Below are positions 10,277 to 23,500 of a stretch of 64,000 bases of DNA, in pieces. This DNA comes from Thamnaconus septentrionalis (Eukaryota > Chordata > Actinopteri > Tetraodontiformes > Monacanthidae). The position numbers and the translations under genes are program-made. The notes under the pieces were generated by a model. It did no database searches and was not told the origin of the DNA. It saw only the letters and a list, made by a program, of their open reading frames with translations. The DNA lies in NCBI GenBank assembly GCA_009823395.1, contig CM020502.1:27096944-27160943 (forward strand), read 5' to 3'. Numbering within the stretch: the first letter of the stretch is position 1; each line of letters opens with the position of its first letter.

Positions 10277-13200
10277 TCTGTCTCTTATCAGCAAACACCA
10301 TCAGACTAATTTGCAGACATTGATGATTCCAGCCAGAAACCGAAACACACATTTCAAGCATTTCTAAATAGAAGAAAAACACAGAAATGAAAAATCACAA
10401 ATCTTGGGCAGCTTTGTCACATGACGTTGCTGCTAAAACAAACATGACACCTGTGAAAATAAATGTTTTAAATGCAGGATAATTAAGAACTCAACAGACA
10501 GTAAATCCTCTGGCTCCCGTGGCACTTTACGTTTAATGAACTATGCAGTGACGATGCTCTAAACATAATTTTGTTGTTTCTCTGACAATGAAGATGAAAA
10601 AATCTAAAAAAAAAATCGTAATTACAAACGGGCCATAATAATGAAGAGTTTTCCTTGGGTTTCTTTTTCAGGAGAAAACTCATGATCACAAAAGTCACTG
10701 AGTCCTTGATGCTCCTTCCTGTACCTGTTCTTAGTATAACCTGTATTGTGTAAATGACCAAATGTTTACTTCCTCCGATGCAAAACTGACACAAATAATT
10801 TGTTTTATTTTGGAGTCGTAGGAACAAAGAGTCGAGGAAGTCAGTTCGGTGAATCGCTTTTGAAGTGTGACACTGCCCCTTTTCTACCACATGGTGGCAG
10901 CATTGTAGCGATGAATTTCTCGAAGCTGTTCCGCACAGTGGTGGAGAAGCCCCCTTGTGGCCGGTCTGTGTTAAACGTCCTCAGTGAGAACTGTAACCTC
11001 CACCTGTGTTTAATCCCACTTCGTTAAAAACTGCGATCTAAAGTCAAAATAGTTCATCCAGCGCGAATTAGCAGCTGTTTCTGTCCCCTGCTCTCCCACT
11101 GGCTGCTTTAGCACCACCTGACACTTGATTGGCCCGTTCCTAGTCCAGCTCGTGCCCCCTCTGCAGGCAGATTTCTCCCGTCCTGCGTCAAAGTCTGCAG
11201 AGAACAGCACAGGTTTGGATTTCTAAACCGTCATATTTGATTGATTGATTGTATGATTGATTGATTGATTGATTGATTGATACGTGACAGGTGATAGCCT
11301 CAACCCACAGCAGAATCAAAGCTCCTCATCGTCATCGTCACGGCATTAACGAGCCGTACAGTCACTTCCTGCAGGCCGTCGTCCAGCCCTGAGTGCAGCA
11401 CCTTTGCTCTCCTTGCTGTTGCTGCTGTACGTGCGTGTTGTGTTCAAACACCATGCTGTGCTTCATGCAGACTCACAACACAACATTAGACTCGCGTAGC
11501 TCACCCTCAAGGGCACCATCAGCGCTTCCAGCGCGTCCTCTTGGCTTCCACCTGGCAGGTTAACAGGTCACAGTCGTCCGCTGTAAGAACAAAGCCAGTC
11601 AGAGAGAAACCAGTGTGCCACAGACGTAAGTTGGGAATTGATTGTCAGCAGGCAGGCGGGCAGGCACAGCAGATTTTCCAGGATTTTCCTGGCCCGTCCT
11701 GGCCAACACACTGTGACCCCTGCGAGTTTCTACGGAAACGGCGCCGCTCGAAAACAAGAGCCCCTCCACTTTTTTTTCTTTTTCTTTTTCTTTTCTTTTC
11801 TTGGTTTTTTGCTCCATGACGCACCTCCATCCACTGCCTTCAGCCCCGCAGGCTCTGATAACAGCGTCGGCTCCGAGTGCACTCGTGTTGCTTTTGCATT
11901 TACGCACCAGTTCTGTCGTCGGCGTCGTCTCGCTGATTGATGTCAGGCAAGATGTGGAACACAGAGAGATTATTTAAGAGAGTAAATTGCATGTTTATAT
12001 GTATGAGTGTGAATGTGTGTGTGTGTCTACGTCCCCCTCTGAACCCATGCCCCCCCACCCCTCCACCACCAACCCTCCCCTCTTAATCTGGGCTCGTTCA
12101 TTCACTCTCACTACTTCTTCCTCTCTTCGCCTTCATCCATTTGCATTCTGCACGCTTGTCCGTAGGTGTGTATCTTTCTGACTCAGACGTTTGTTTGGCA
12201 GGCGGGACGCTGCTAACGCTGCAAAAAGACTTTTTCTTACGCGTTTCTTTTTTCTCCTTCTTTTTTTTCATTATTATTATTTTTGTGCTCCTCGGGCCTC
12301 GTCCCTCATGCACGTTGTTACCGCTCCCCGCAAACGGTCGGAGCGCTGAAATCGCTCCAGGCGCAACCTGATACGCCGCATAAATCTTCCTTTTCTGGAA
12401 GTGCGACTCGTGATATTGACCAGGGCGATTGCTCAAGTCGTCACAGGAAAAAAAAAACAAAAAAACCCTACCCTCCACCCCAAGTTCAAAGACGAAAGAA
12501 AGAAAGAAAAAAAGACCCTCAGAAAGTGTGAACGCATTAAAGGAAAGAAAAAAAAAAAACACGGGGACGTATCCTGCTGCCATGACTTTATGACGCCTCC
12601 TCGCAGGGAAAATGTGACTTGAAAAGCTCCCGGCGGTGGGTCCACACAGCCTCTCGCACTGAGGGTGGGTGAGGGGGGATGCGGGGAGGAGGAGAAGAGG
12701 ATAGACGGACGGACACTTTTTCACTTTTTTACAGCGGACGCTCTCTCCTTCCTGCACCGGAGTGCAAACAAAGTCCTGGTCAATGAGTTCACCGGGGCGG
12801 ACGCCTCCTTGGGCCAGGCCGGGCGGATGGGAGGGGCGGTGGTTATTGGGGAGGTGGGGGTGGGAGGGGTCGGGCGGGGGGGAGGAAGAGGGGAGGTTGT
12901 TGAAAGTCTTCAAGCCAAAGAGAAAAGAGACGGAGTGCCGGAGGGGGAGACAGAAACCTGGCACCGCCCAGACGGTGCAGAGCAGCAGCGGGCACCGGAG
13001 GGGGAGAACACGGGAAGGTCAGCCCCGCCTACATCCGCCTCCCCCCACTTCATCCTCCTCATAACACTGTATCAGCAAACGTCTGGTCGATACGGCCAGA
13101 CCTCCGCCACTGCAGCTCCTTGGCTCTGATCGGGCGCCGACGGCTGTTTTTTTGCGAGACCGCCATCATCACTTTGTCGTCGCCTGACAGCGCGTTTTGT

Positions 13201-14640
13201 GTCGACAACGATAGCGATGCTTCGTCACGTCGCGCTCAACGAGGCGGAGTTCGCAGGCCCGAGTCCTGGCCGTGCTGGACCGGGTTTGGTTCCGTAGCCT
13301 CGCCCCTGCGAAGCTGATCCACCCGGTGGCAACCAGCCATTCCAGGAATCGCAACTTTATCCAAGGCCGAATGACCTTAAACTCCCCCACCACCACCACC
13401 ACCACCCCCCTCACCCACTCGGGCACTCATGCCAACAGATTGTGTCCTGCTGGCTTCTGGAAAATCCTGCTCGCACCCATGCGTGCTGCGTGAAATCGGA
13501 TCTTTATTAAAACAAGATCCCCTTTCACCACAACCGCGGGTTGGAAATCTGAAGACGCAGCTGCTGATGCAGCAGGTTGTAGTTGTCGACGACGCGATGC
13601 CAAAGTTTTTTTTAGCCGATAACTCGCCGTATCGACCCAAGACTCCCGCACAAAGAGCACGTTTACTTTCTCAATGGATTTCATTCAAGTGTCTTGGCCC
13701 AAATAGTCTTTTGTGACGCTGCAAGTAGAGACCCGCCATGTGAATGTCGTCGCCAATCAGGTATCAATTAAGCCACCAGCCGCTCACCGTGTGAGCCCAC
13801 CTGAGACGAGGAGTGTGTCACGGAACAGAAGTTGAGAAACCTTTCACTTCCTGTGAATGTGCAACTGTTTTTGGGGAAGTTGGAGTAGCGCTAAGAGATG
13901 GTTTCGGAATGAGTTAGGTCAGAATTAATGAGAATAAAGATGATCAGGGCAAACAGTGTGACGTTAAATGAAGAATGGAGGGAATAAAGGTAAAGAAAAG
14001 TCTCCCTGTTGCAGAACAACGAGGACGGGACGTTTTCACTGAGGACGCAGTAAACTCAACCAAGACGCGTCTTGCTGCCCCAAGAAACCAAGAAAACCTG
14101 GTCAGCGTCGGCCCGGCCCCCTTTGCAAACCCCTGGCCTCATGTTGGCCACCGGTGATGAGGTCTGGATTGAGCCTGTGTGTCATCCCAGGTCATTAGTA
14201 GCCGTCAGTGTTTCTGTTTTGACCCACTTTGTCCCACCAAGCCGTGCGACACTGTTGCGTGCCTTCTGCCAGTCCTGGGCTATGAGGCTGAGGAGGAGGA
14301 AGAGGAGGAGGAGGATGGTGATGCTGCAGCAGCAGCAGCAGCTGCTAGGATGCGCGGGCGATGTCCTGTTTTGTGATTGGGCCACGGCACTGATCTCTCG
14401 TGCTCGGTGATGAGATCAGCGGTGCTGATGCCGCCGGCTGACATCGAGCCGCTCTGTAAGCCGCCCTGCACTGGTTCTACCTCATGGTGACACACTGGGA
14501 ACACTGGCTGTGAGAGGGATGAGGCTGCACCAGTGGGGCCAGAAATACTAAGAAAAAAAAAGAAAAAAGAAAATGTTTATTTGTCAAAGTTTGGTGCACA
14601 TAAAACCAGGCAGTCAGTGAAAATCTGCAAATTCTGCAAG
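10277..14640. other. Intergenic spacer between the zinc-finger gene and igf1; no gene seen
   Basis: I read this stretch on both strands and saw no exon that I recognise. It contains a (GATT)n tract at 11237-11281, pyrimidine-rich runs near 11770 and 12250, purine runs near 12450-12560 and 12665-12900, and a GAG/GCA-rich stretch near 14289-14345. It may hold distal control elements of igf1, but nothing in the sequence proves it. Confidence 0.5.
11237..11281 (+). repeat. (GATT)n tetranucleotide microsatellite
   Basis: About ten tandem GATT units with one interruption (GATTGTATGATT). Confidence 0.85.
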
Positions 14641-14660
14641 TTTAGGGGCTCTTTGAGTTT

Positions 14661-14663
<3 letters not shown>

Positions 14664-14738
<75 letters not shown>
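14664..14738 (+). repeat. (CA)n dinucleotide microsatellite, about 37 units
   Basis: An uninterrupted CA run about 0.7 kb upstream of the igf1 start codon. Uninterrupted runs of this length are normally highly variable. Confidence 0.95.
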
Positions 14739-14739
<1 letters not shown>

Positions 14740-14740
<1 letters not shown>

Positions 14741-15414
14741 TTGTTCTATTTATTTTACTTATTAGTCGCTCTTTCTTTTTCCGCTGTTTCTAAATTGCAC
14801 ACGTCGACTCAAGTGTGCACTTCCGGTGCGTGAGGCTGTGGCAGGTGCCAGGGGACGCGCGGCGGTCCCAGCAGCCTGTAAACTTCTCCTCCATCAGCCT
14901 CTGGCGCATTAAACACAACACTGTGCACGCACGGTGCGTGTTGCTGCTGCTGCTGCAGCTGGTGAGGCAGCAGCTCGCGCTCCTCCCCCCCCTCCCCTCT
15001 CCTCCCCCCTCCTGTCTTGATGTGAACTACTAACCAAGTCTTAGAGAGAGATCAAAATTCATTCCCGTTCGGAGAAAGAAAAAAAAGAGAAGGGTGTAAT
15101 GACGTTATTTGAATATGTGCCCAAAATCCTTAATGAATAACTTAGGACGAGTAGGAGGCAAATGCTGCCCCAGCTGTTTCCTGTTGAAAATGTCTGTGTA
15201 ATGTAGATAAATGTGAGGGATTTTCTCTCTAAATCCGTCTCCTGTTCGCTAAATCTCACTTCTCCAAAACGAGCCTGCGCAATGGAACAAAGTGGGAATA
15301 TTGAGATGTGACATTGGCCGCATCTCGTCCTCTTTCTTTCTTTCGCCCGCGGTTTTTAATGACTTCAAACAAGTTGCTTTTTCGCCGGATTTTGTCTTGC
15401 GGAGACCCGCGGGG
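14740..15414 (+). promoter_or_regulatory. igf1: Proximal upstream region and 5' UTR of igf1 (boundaries uncertain)
   Basis: This is the stretch between the (CA)n tract and the igf1 initiator codon. It has no good TATA box at the expected place. The transcribed leader probably lies within the last 200 bases. The assignment rests on position only. Confidence 0.4.
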
Positions 15415-16021
15415 ATGTCTGGCGCTCTCTCCTTCCACCGGCATTTATGTGATGCCTTCAAGGTAAACTTACCTGATTTCCTCTCCGGCTCGCTCGCTCG
15501 CTCGCTCCTTGCAGATGATCGCCTCCACTTGCTCCCCGCCTGCACACAGCATCCCTGCCCGGCTTCAGGGGACACGATGCGGGGGCATTTTTCCTCGCTC
15601 CTTTTCTTTTTTTTTTTCTTTAGTTTTTTTTTTTTTTTTAGCAGTTTTTCCCCCCTCCATTTCTGCTTTTGGACACATGAGATGCTGATTTATCCATTCC
15701 TTTATCGCCATTTTGTGCGCTTTTCGCCTGCATGTCTTGCTGATGTGATTTGTTTTAACTTGTGTTTTTTGCCCTCTCACGCTTCACGTCGGCTATTTCA
15801 TAGACTTTTGCATGAATTGTGCGCGAGTTTTAGCGCGCGGATGAATGAGTCCGTCGCCCCCCCTACGCTCTGTTCCTCTGCAGGCAACAGCAGAAAGTCC
15901 GAAAGCAACTTTCAGACTTAGAATTATTGCTGAGTGTGCATTGGGAAGAGCTAAAAATCAACCCCCGGTGCTGCGAGGTTGCAGAGGAGAGAGTGAAATG
16001 CATACCGTCGCGTGTTCGTGT

Positions 16022-16092
<71 letters not shown>

Positions 16093-16759
16093 CATTTGAC
16101 CCGCGCAGCTTCTCCGGCTGTGTTTGGCCGGCCATCCGTTTTCCATCTCACAGTTGGGATGGGAAAGATCCCTGGCGCTGCCCGCATCTCTTATTCTGCT
16201 TCTTTAAAACGTCGTCGTCTTCTTCTTCTTCTCCCTTTCTCATTTTTTTAAACTGCGCTCTCGGTGCAACTGCGTGCGTAATAGCGCGCCGGCAAATGCT
16301 CACTGGCACCGAGAGGCTAGAGGGAGGGGCGGGGGGGAGAGAGAAAAGCTCCGTGGCTTCGTCAGTCGGTCGCTGTTAATGATTAAACCGGAGATGAGTC
16401 GAGCCATCGTGGATGTTTGGTGACTTTGACGTACGTGACTTTCTCCTCTTGGATGCGCTCCTCGGTTCGCTTTGTTTTTTGTTTGTTTTTGGGCACAGGC
16501 GCTCCGGAGTTTCAGCCTCAAACTGCTTTATGCTTTTGGTGATGACCTTAAATGTATCTGTTCTCCCACATTTACCTAAAGCAAGTGTAAACCCCGATAT
16601 TCCTGATGCCGCGCACTTTTAATTTCTCATCCATTCCCAATTTGAGCTGCGTAAACCGGGCGGAAGTTGATGAAAGCGGCCGCCGTGTTTCAGAAATGCG
16701 CTGCTGCTGCCGCTCAGCAGACTTTTGACATCGCAGCAGCCGGTGCTTACGTGCCAACC

Positions 16760-16824
<65 letters not shown>

Positions 16825-19800
16825 TGATGATGGTGATGATGATGCTGAAGCTCTGCCTCTCCCTGTGCTGCTGCAGAGCGCGATGTGCTGCATCTCCTGT
16901 GGCCACACCCTCTCACTACTGCTGTGCATCCTCACCCTGACTCCGACGGCAACAGGGGCGGGGCCAGAGACGCTGTGCGGGGCGGAGCTGGTCGACACGC
17001 TGCAGTTTGTGTGTGGAGACCGAGGCTTTTATTTCAGTAAGTGCACCTCTTTATTTATTCATCAAGGTTGGCTGTATCCCGGTATCCCAGAGCTCTCCAC
17101 CTTCCAGGCTGACGCTCATAAATAAAAGAGCAGCCAGTTTGACATCTCGTCTTGACTTGCATTAATGCCCCCTCACCCCACTCCCCCCCTCACCACCACC
17201 TTCTTCTCCCATCCTTTCATTCATTCCCTCTGCTGTCACGTCCCAAATTTTGCGCCTGCACCTCCAGGGAGTGAAGTTTTACCTCTGCAGACTCACATGA
17301 GGTGGCAAAAAGTCAACGGGAAGGTTCCCCTCCAAGTGGAAGCTAGCTGGAAACATCTCCAAAATCAGGGGGTCGGGGGGCTAGGCATTTTTTTTTTCCA
17401 ACAGAGGCAGGGTGGATAGAGGGTTGGGGGGGGGGGGGGCGTGACCCGAAGAAAACCTTCCAGGGAGAATCCAGGACTTAAATCTCCCCCATTTTTTTCC
17501 ATTTGGGGGACAAACAAAGTCCAGAGCGATGCAGGATATATGGTGCTGGCGGAGGTGAGGGGAGAGTTCCCAGAGTTCCCCGGCACACGGCGCTGCTGTC
17601 AGACTGTACATTAGCGAGTATAGCTGGCGCGCTTGCTGACAGAGCCGCGGTTTGGAACCTCATTACTCAACGTGTCTCTGGCCGCCGGCCACCAGTTAAG
17701 CCAATTTCCACCAACCGCACGTGAACGACGGAGCCCCCGTATCGGCTCCACTCTTCGACCTTTTCCCTGTTTTTTTTTTGTTTTTTTTAACAAACTGATT
17801 GTCGCTGTAATAACAAAAACTTTATTATGGCTCCACCTCGCACGAGAGACTTTCTGCATGTGCAATAACGCGCCAGCTGTTTGTGTAAATGATGGGACAC
17901 ACAAAGTACGTAATACTTGACTAAGCAAGCCAACGGTCTCGTGGCTAATTGGCTTCTGATTGATGCTCACTATCGTAATAGAGTGAGAATGTCAAACTAC
18001 AAGAGGACGTGAATGAAAATGTCATTTTTTTACGTAGTTGATTTTCTTCTTGACACAAACTGTTAAAAAAAAAAAAAGCATTTGTGTGACTGAGAAAATC
18101 TCCCTCCAATTCAAAACGGGGGCGTCTGGAACAAAAACCCTTTGTAGCGACTTGTTGAGTTGATCTTTCAGCGCCGCCCCTTGTACAACATCGTTTTGCT
18201 CAATTTCTTTTGTAGCTCCTAGCTTAAGCTACGTTATCCCAGCGATGTTAACGACCAAAGAGAGGGATGCGGGCTGGAGGCCCAAAGATCAACAGGGGAA
18301 GTTGAGGATTCAGGATCAACTATTCGCAGTTGCAGAGCTTCACAGTTCTGTCAGTGCTCTCCGCTGAGGATGTGATTTCCAGGAAGTGGCGGACGGATGG
18401 TCGGACGGACGGCGGCCCCACCTGTTCTGGCACTGACCGATTCAGATATTGAACAGCAGCTGCAGAAGCAGCTCGAAACGAAAAGCGGCAGCAAGGATGG
18501 GTTCCAAAAACACGCTCCAGTGTGTAACCTGAGGGGTCTGGCTTTTTTCCCCCCTTTTTGCACAGTCATCCAATGTTAACATTGTGTCTGGCAGTGGAGT
18601 CCCTTCATGCACCTTACTGCTGCTGCTGCTCTTGCTGCTTCTCCAGGGTGCTATGCTCCACGTGGTGCTTCTTCTTCTTCTTCTTCTTCTTCTTCTTCTT
18701 CTTCTTCTTCTTCTTCTTCTTTCTTCTTCTTCTAGTCCCTCTGTTTGGCCAGAGAGAGAGTTTTGCTGGAGAGACACCAGCCTGCAGCCAGAAACGCTGC
18801 CAGCGTCGTCCGTCCAGATGCTGCTGGCAGCGCCGGGACGCCGTCAAGTGCTCATGACAGCGCCGCTCAATCGCCAGTTTTCTGCCATTTAACACTTTTA
18901 TTTTATTTTTTTTTTTAGTTCTTGGATCACCACCGTGACGGCACTTTACTCGTACAAATGATCCTGTTTTCCTAATTTGAGGAAAAAGATTTGAACTGCA
19001 TGACCAGGAACAGATTATTAGGAAATCACGCCGTGTGATGCCGGGTGGGGGCGGGTAAACTTTTAACAAGGTCTTGGCAGCCTCTGCTCAGAAGGTGATT
19101 GCAATTTTCTTTTCTTTTTCTTTTTCTTTTTTTTAAATCAAGCTCACGGGTGAATTCCATGCGGGTGATTCATGATTCGGCCTGCCTTTCGAGAGAGACG
19201 GAGAGAGATAGAAAGAGAGAGAGAGAGACTCCCCAGAAGTGTCTGCAGCTGCGGCCTGAAGTTGATGAAATGTTAAAGATTTTGACAACGTTCTGAGAAT
19301 GTCCAGAGATTGGAAGTGTTGGCTACCGGTTGCTGCACAGCAGCTCCGCTGCAGAGGGAAGTCAACGGGAGTCTCCCACGTTGTTCCCCGAGTTGGAACA
19401 AGTTACAGTTTTTGCGATGCAAAGACTCTGACTTTGCACTCACATGCACACTACTTAATGTACAGTATACCGTGCAGGTATGCATTGTATGCATCGATCG
19501 TAAAGCCACGTTTCAGGTTTGAGGAGAATAATATGAAGTTTGAGTCTCTGGGTTCGGAAAATGTGCTGCTCCAGACATCTTCCGCTTCCCCCCTGAATGC
19601 CAAACTTCTTCTCTTGCTCTTGCTCGTCACCACATGTGCGTTAAGTCGACCTATCGGGGCTCCGCTCCGCCTCTGGCTGTGTTGACCTTGGCAGCCCCAT
19701 GATTGATAGTGTGCCCAGAAAAAAAAAAGACTCTCTGTGCTTGCCGCGGTTTGGTTCCTCAAGTTTTTCTTTTTTTTTTCTTCTTTTTTTGCCAATCCAC

Positions 19801-20471
19801 CTTACGCATGTCACCAATAAAGAAAGTACACTTGCAATTCAAGACGACAAATTTCCAACCCCAACAGAAATCCCGAGTACTCGCTGGTGGAAATTCTGCC
19901 CGCGAAACAAACTGCTTCTATAAAACAGGGAGAGAGAAAAAAAAAAGAAAAGAAAAAGAATCCACAAACGTAGTCACTTTTTCCAATTATTAGCCTGACC
20001 TAGAAATCCTCACTTGTCACACCATGAGGTGGTTCCGCTGCCATGTTCATTCCATGAATCAGCTCTATTGTGGGACTTCTTTTTTTGGCGTTGGGAGCTA
20101 AACTGTGAGCGGTGAGCAGCTCCCTAACCCGAATTGAATATTTTATCAGTTCATCCTAAAATATTCACAGTTATTCTACTGCAAGTGTGGGATCCCTCTG
20201 CTGGATCCTGCCCAGTGAGAGATGTTCAGCTCTACCAAGACTCCACAATCCATTATTTACACAATTTCAAATCCTTTTTCTTTTGCAGAAATGCATTTCT
20301 GCAAGGGGTCGTTTTATGGCTAGGTTGATCATTTGACTTTGGTGTGTTAATGGTGAAACCAAGGAGGAAATTGCAGGGTTTGTGGTGCAGCATTCAACCA
20401 GACTTGCTGGAGAAAAGAGGTAGACAGTGCCAGCAGCAGCACGCCACACACACACATAGCCAGGCCTGGTC

Positions 20472-20523
<52 letters not shown>

Positions 20524-23500
20524 GGATTATGTGGATTACAGGATGATCAGGACACCGCTGGCCCTCCCTCCCTCCATCCCTCCCTGCTTGTACAACAGAA
20601 CTGAACACATAGCCGAGGCCAAGAAAGACCCCTCCACCCCCCACCCCAGTGTCCTCAGCATCCCTGAATGAAGTGTCAGTTTTCCCCTGCTAGGACCTGA
20701 ACTACAGGTCACCAACCCTCTTTTAAACCAAGCAGCCAATGAGGAAAAGGAGGCCTCTCAAGAAAAAAGGAATTGTACTCGTCCTCTTGCAGAGGAGGTT
20801 GAGACGCCGATGTTCTGTGGTTGGTTTAGTTGAGTTTAGTCAAGCGACAATGCAAAGGGTGATTATGCATCACCGAAAGAAAAGACAACCGAAAGCAAGG
20901 GATCGTCTGCATTGTTCTGAATGTTTCGCGTATTCTTGCCGTCCTCATCCTTCGGCATAGCAACAGTACTTTGAAAGAATCCTAAACACCGTAAACAGCC
21001 AAAGAGTTCTTACTTCACTGATACCCCAGTTGCTGCGAGGGAGCTTAACCTACTTCGGGAATCGGTAACATCCTGTCACGTTTCATAACCCCTTTTTGTG
21101 AGTCTTGGACTCCATCTAGTTGGCCTCGAGCTGAGTGTGATGTAAGTACCAACTGTCTGAGGTACCATCAAGGCAACTGCAGTACAGCAGTGTGATATCA
21201 GACCAGATTTAAATGTTACAACAGCTGATCAACTCCATTCCAGTCCTGCACATTTAAGACTTTAGCGTCATTGCCAACAGACATAAAACAACAATGTGCA
21301 GGATGTCAAGTGCACTTAACTAATCTTGACTAACTTGCTAGTATTTACAGACTTGCTACTTTTGCAACCCCCTTAAAAATAATATTTTGTATCACACTTT
21401 GTTTTTGGAAGCACTCACTCAACCTACATTGTTTGTGATCAGTTTTGGTAAATATACCCAACATCTTGGGTTGAAGATCAGCTCCCATAGAAACTTCTAC
21501 CAAAACAATTATCCCCCCACAATTTTAATGTTAAAAAAAAACACAACTAAAAAGTTAAAGCCACAATTATGGCTCCAGTGAAATGGATACATTTTAACAA
21601 CACGGTGCCGAACACGTCACTCTGGCTGTAAACTCTCCGTGGTGCCAGCGATCAAGACACGGTTTCCAGTACTTCAGCAGCCCTGATGGTCCCGGTGCAG
21701 CCATTAACTGCCTGACACTCTGCAGGAAGTTCAGCGCACGGGCTCCAAGAATCCGCTGCCTTTTATTGAGCATGACCAAGCTGTAAAACTCAGATGCTCT
21801 CTGTGCCACTCTGGGAGCGTACGGAGCCAGCCGGGGGCCGATCCTCCGAGGAATGAGGACGATGTCTTCCCAGAGGAGGGACCCTGGGCCTCGGGTACCA
21901 AAACTCACCCTCAGTCTCTCAGGGGATGGAGTGGCTGGATCGTGTGGTCCACAGTTGTTGAGTTCATCTCTGAATGGGACGGGGGCCTGCTTGAACCCAT
22001 GGAAGATAAAGTACAGCAACAGCCAAGGACCAAAACATACCGCACCGTTTGTTCTGACCAAGATCAAACTTGGTCCCTTTCAGCCCTCAAAGCAAACTCA
22101 TACTGATGACTCAGCAATTTTTGTGCATATGTGAACACTCCAACCCAACTTGGACCCCTCTGGAGTAAACCCAACTCTTTTCTTTGTTGTGCTTTACTTT
22201 AATTGTGCATTGTGAACACAAAGTGCTCCAGGTATGATTCGCCTTTGGCCCTGTTTGTTTGCTGTGGATAGATGACGTGCTACCTCACAAAGCAAAAATT
22301 ACCCATAATCCACAACAGCAAAGGTTTGAGTTCTTGGAAAAACTATGGTAGCGTGAACAGAAACAGAACTGAGACCCCAATGGGAGCTGAAGGGGACCAG
22401 AAAGAGAACTGAGTCCTCTTTCAGATGAACTGACAGTGTGAATGCATAAAGAGCTGAGTCCCTTTTCCTTTAGTCCACCTTTAGAGGTCCGAGTTTGGTT
22501 CTTTTAAAGAGGTGTAATATATATAAAACACAAGAAAATTGTCTCGCAGCCCTCCACACCTCCCCCCAAAAGAACACCAATTAGCTTGACATGGCGGCAG
22601 ACCGTTATCGGCCATTAGCGCACTGCAGAAGACTCGGCCGACAAACAGGACGGACAGACAACGTACGGACAGACAGATGGACCGAGGTGCTGACACATGC
22701 TTTCTAATCGGACCTCGATCAGTGTGCGTGATTTTCCCCCCTTCCCTGGCATTAGATCTGCAGAAGGTCAACAGTCAGGACGCGCTGGCATGAAACGTTG
22801 TTTAGCCTGATTTGTTTAACAACAGTGGGAGAAAATGACCCTTTATTTACGAGGGATTAGGGCAGATATCCATGGAGCAAAAAGCTTTTAGACCTGATTA
22901 TTGCATGTGTGCACCCCCACCGACCACCCCACCACCAGGACCCCCCCCCCCCCCGCCCCTCCAACACGCCAGAGCTGATTATCCCACATGTTTGCGAGCG
23001 GTGCCAGTTGCTTTTTTTCTCTCCCCCATCCAGCTGTTTGCAAGCTATTTTCAGAGTAACAGCGGATGTTAACTTGCGAGAGACTTTATTGGAAGAGATT
23101 GAAAAGAGAGAGAGAGAGAGAGAGAGACACGGCCCTCAGGTTTTTGGCTCTCAGCAGCCCTTATATAACCGCCGTGCAGGCCTTCATGTCATGTTGGGTG
23201 CTGATGCCAGGTGCGAGGATGACATGCCAGCCACTGGTGCAGTCAGACGACTGAGAATCACACGAGAATCGAACGTTTTAAAACCAAACAAATTTCCAAA
23301 TGCTAAATTTGCATGCATTTTTTCTGTAATACGTTCTTTTTTCTTTTTTTTTGCGGTTTGAGTCCCCGGGCTTCCTCTTTCCTCCGCTCCTTGAATAATG
23401 CAGGTGCGCCGCATATTTTTAGCATCGCTGCACCTGACGAGCAACCCGAAAACCTCTCCACCACCAGCCCAACCCTCCCCACCCCCACCCCCAGCCCCAC

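Noticed and set aside
12098..12964. A 288-codon minus-strand frame upstream of igf1
   Set aside because: It has runs of Phe and Lys from poly-pyrimidine and poly-purine tracts, no domain and no splice support.
15292..15921. A 209-codon frame covering igf1 exon 1
   Set aside because: It reads through the exon 1 donor into intron. The true exon starts at 15415 and ends at 15462.
20475..20522. A coding poly-Gln exon from the (CAG)16 tract
   Set aside because: It is deep in igf1 intron 2 with no supported exon around it and no family match.
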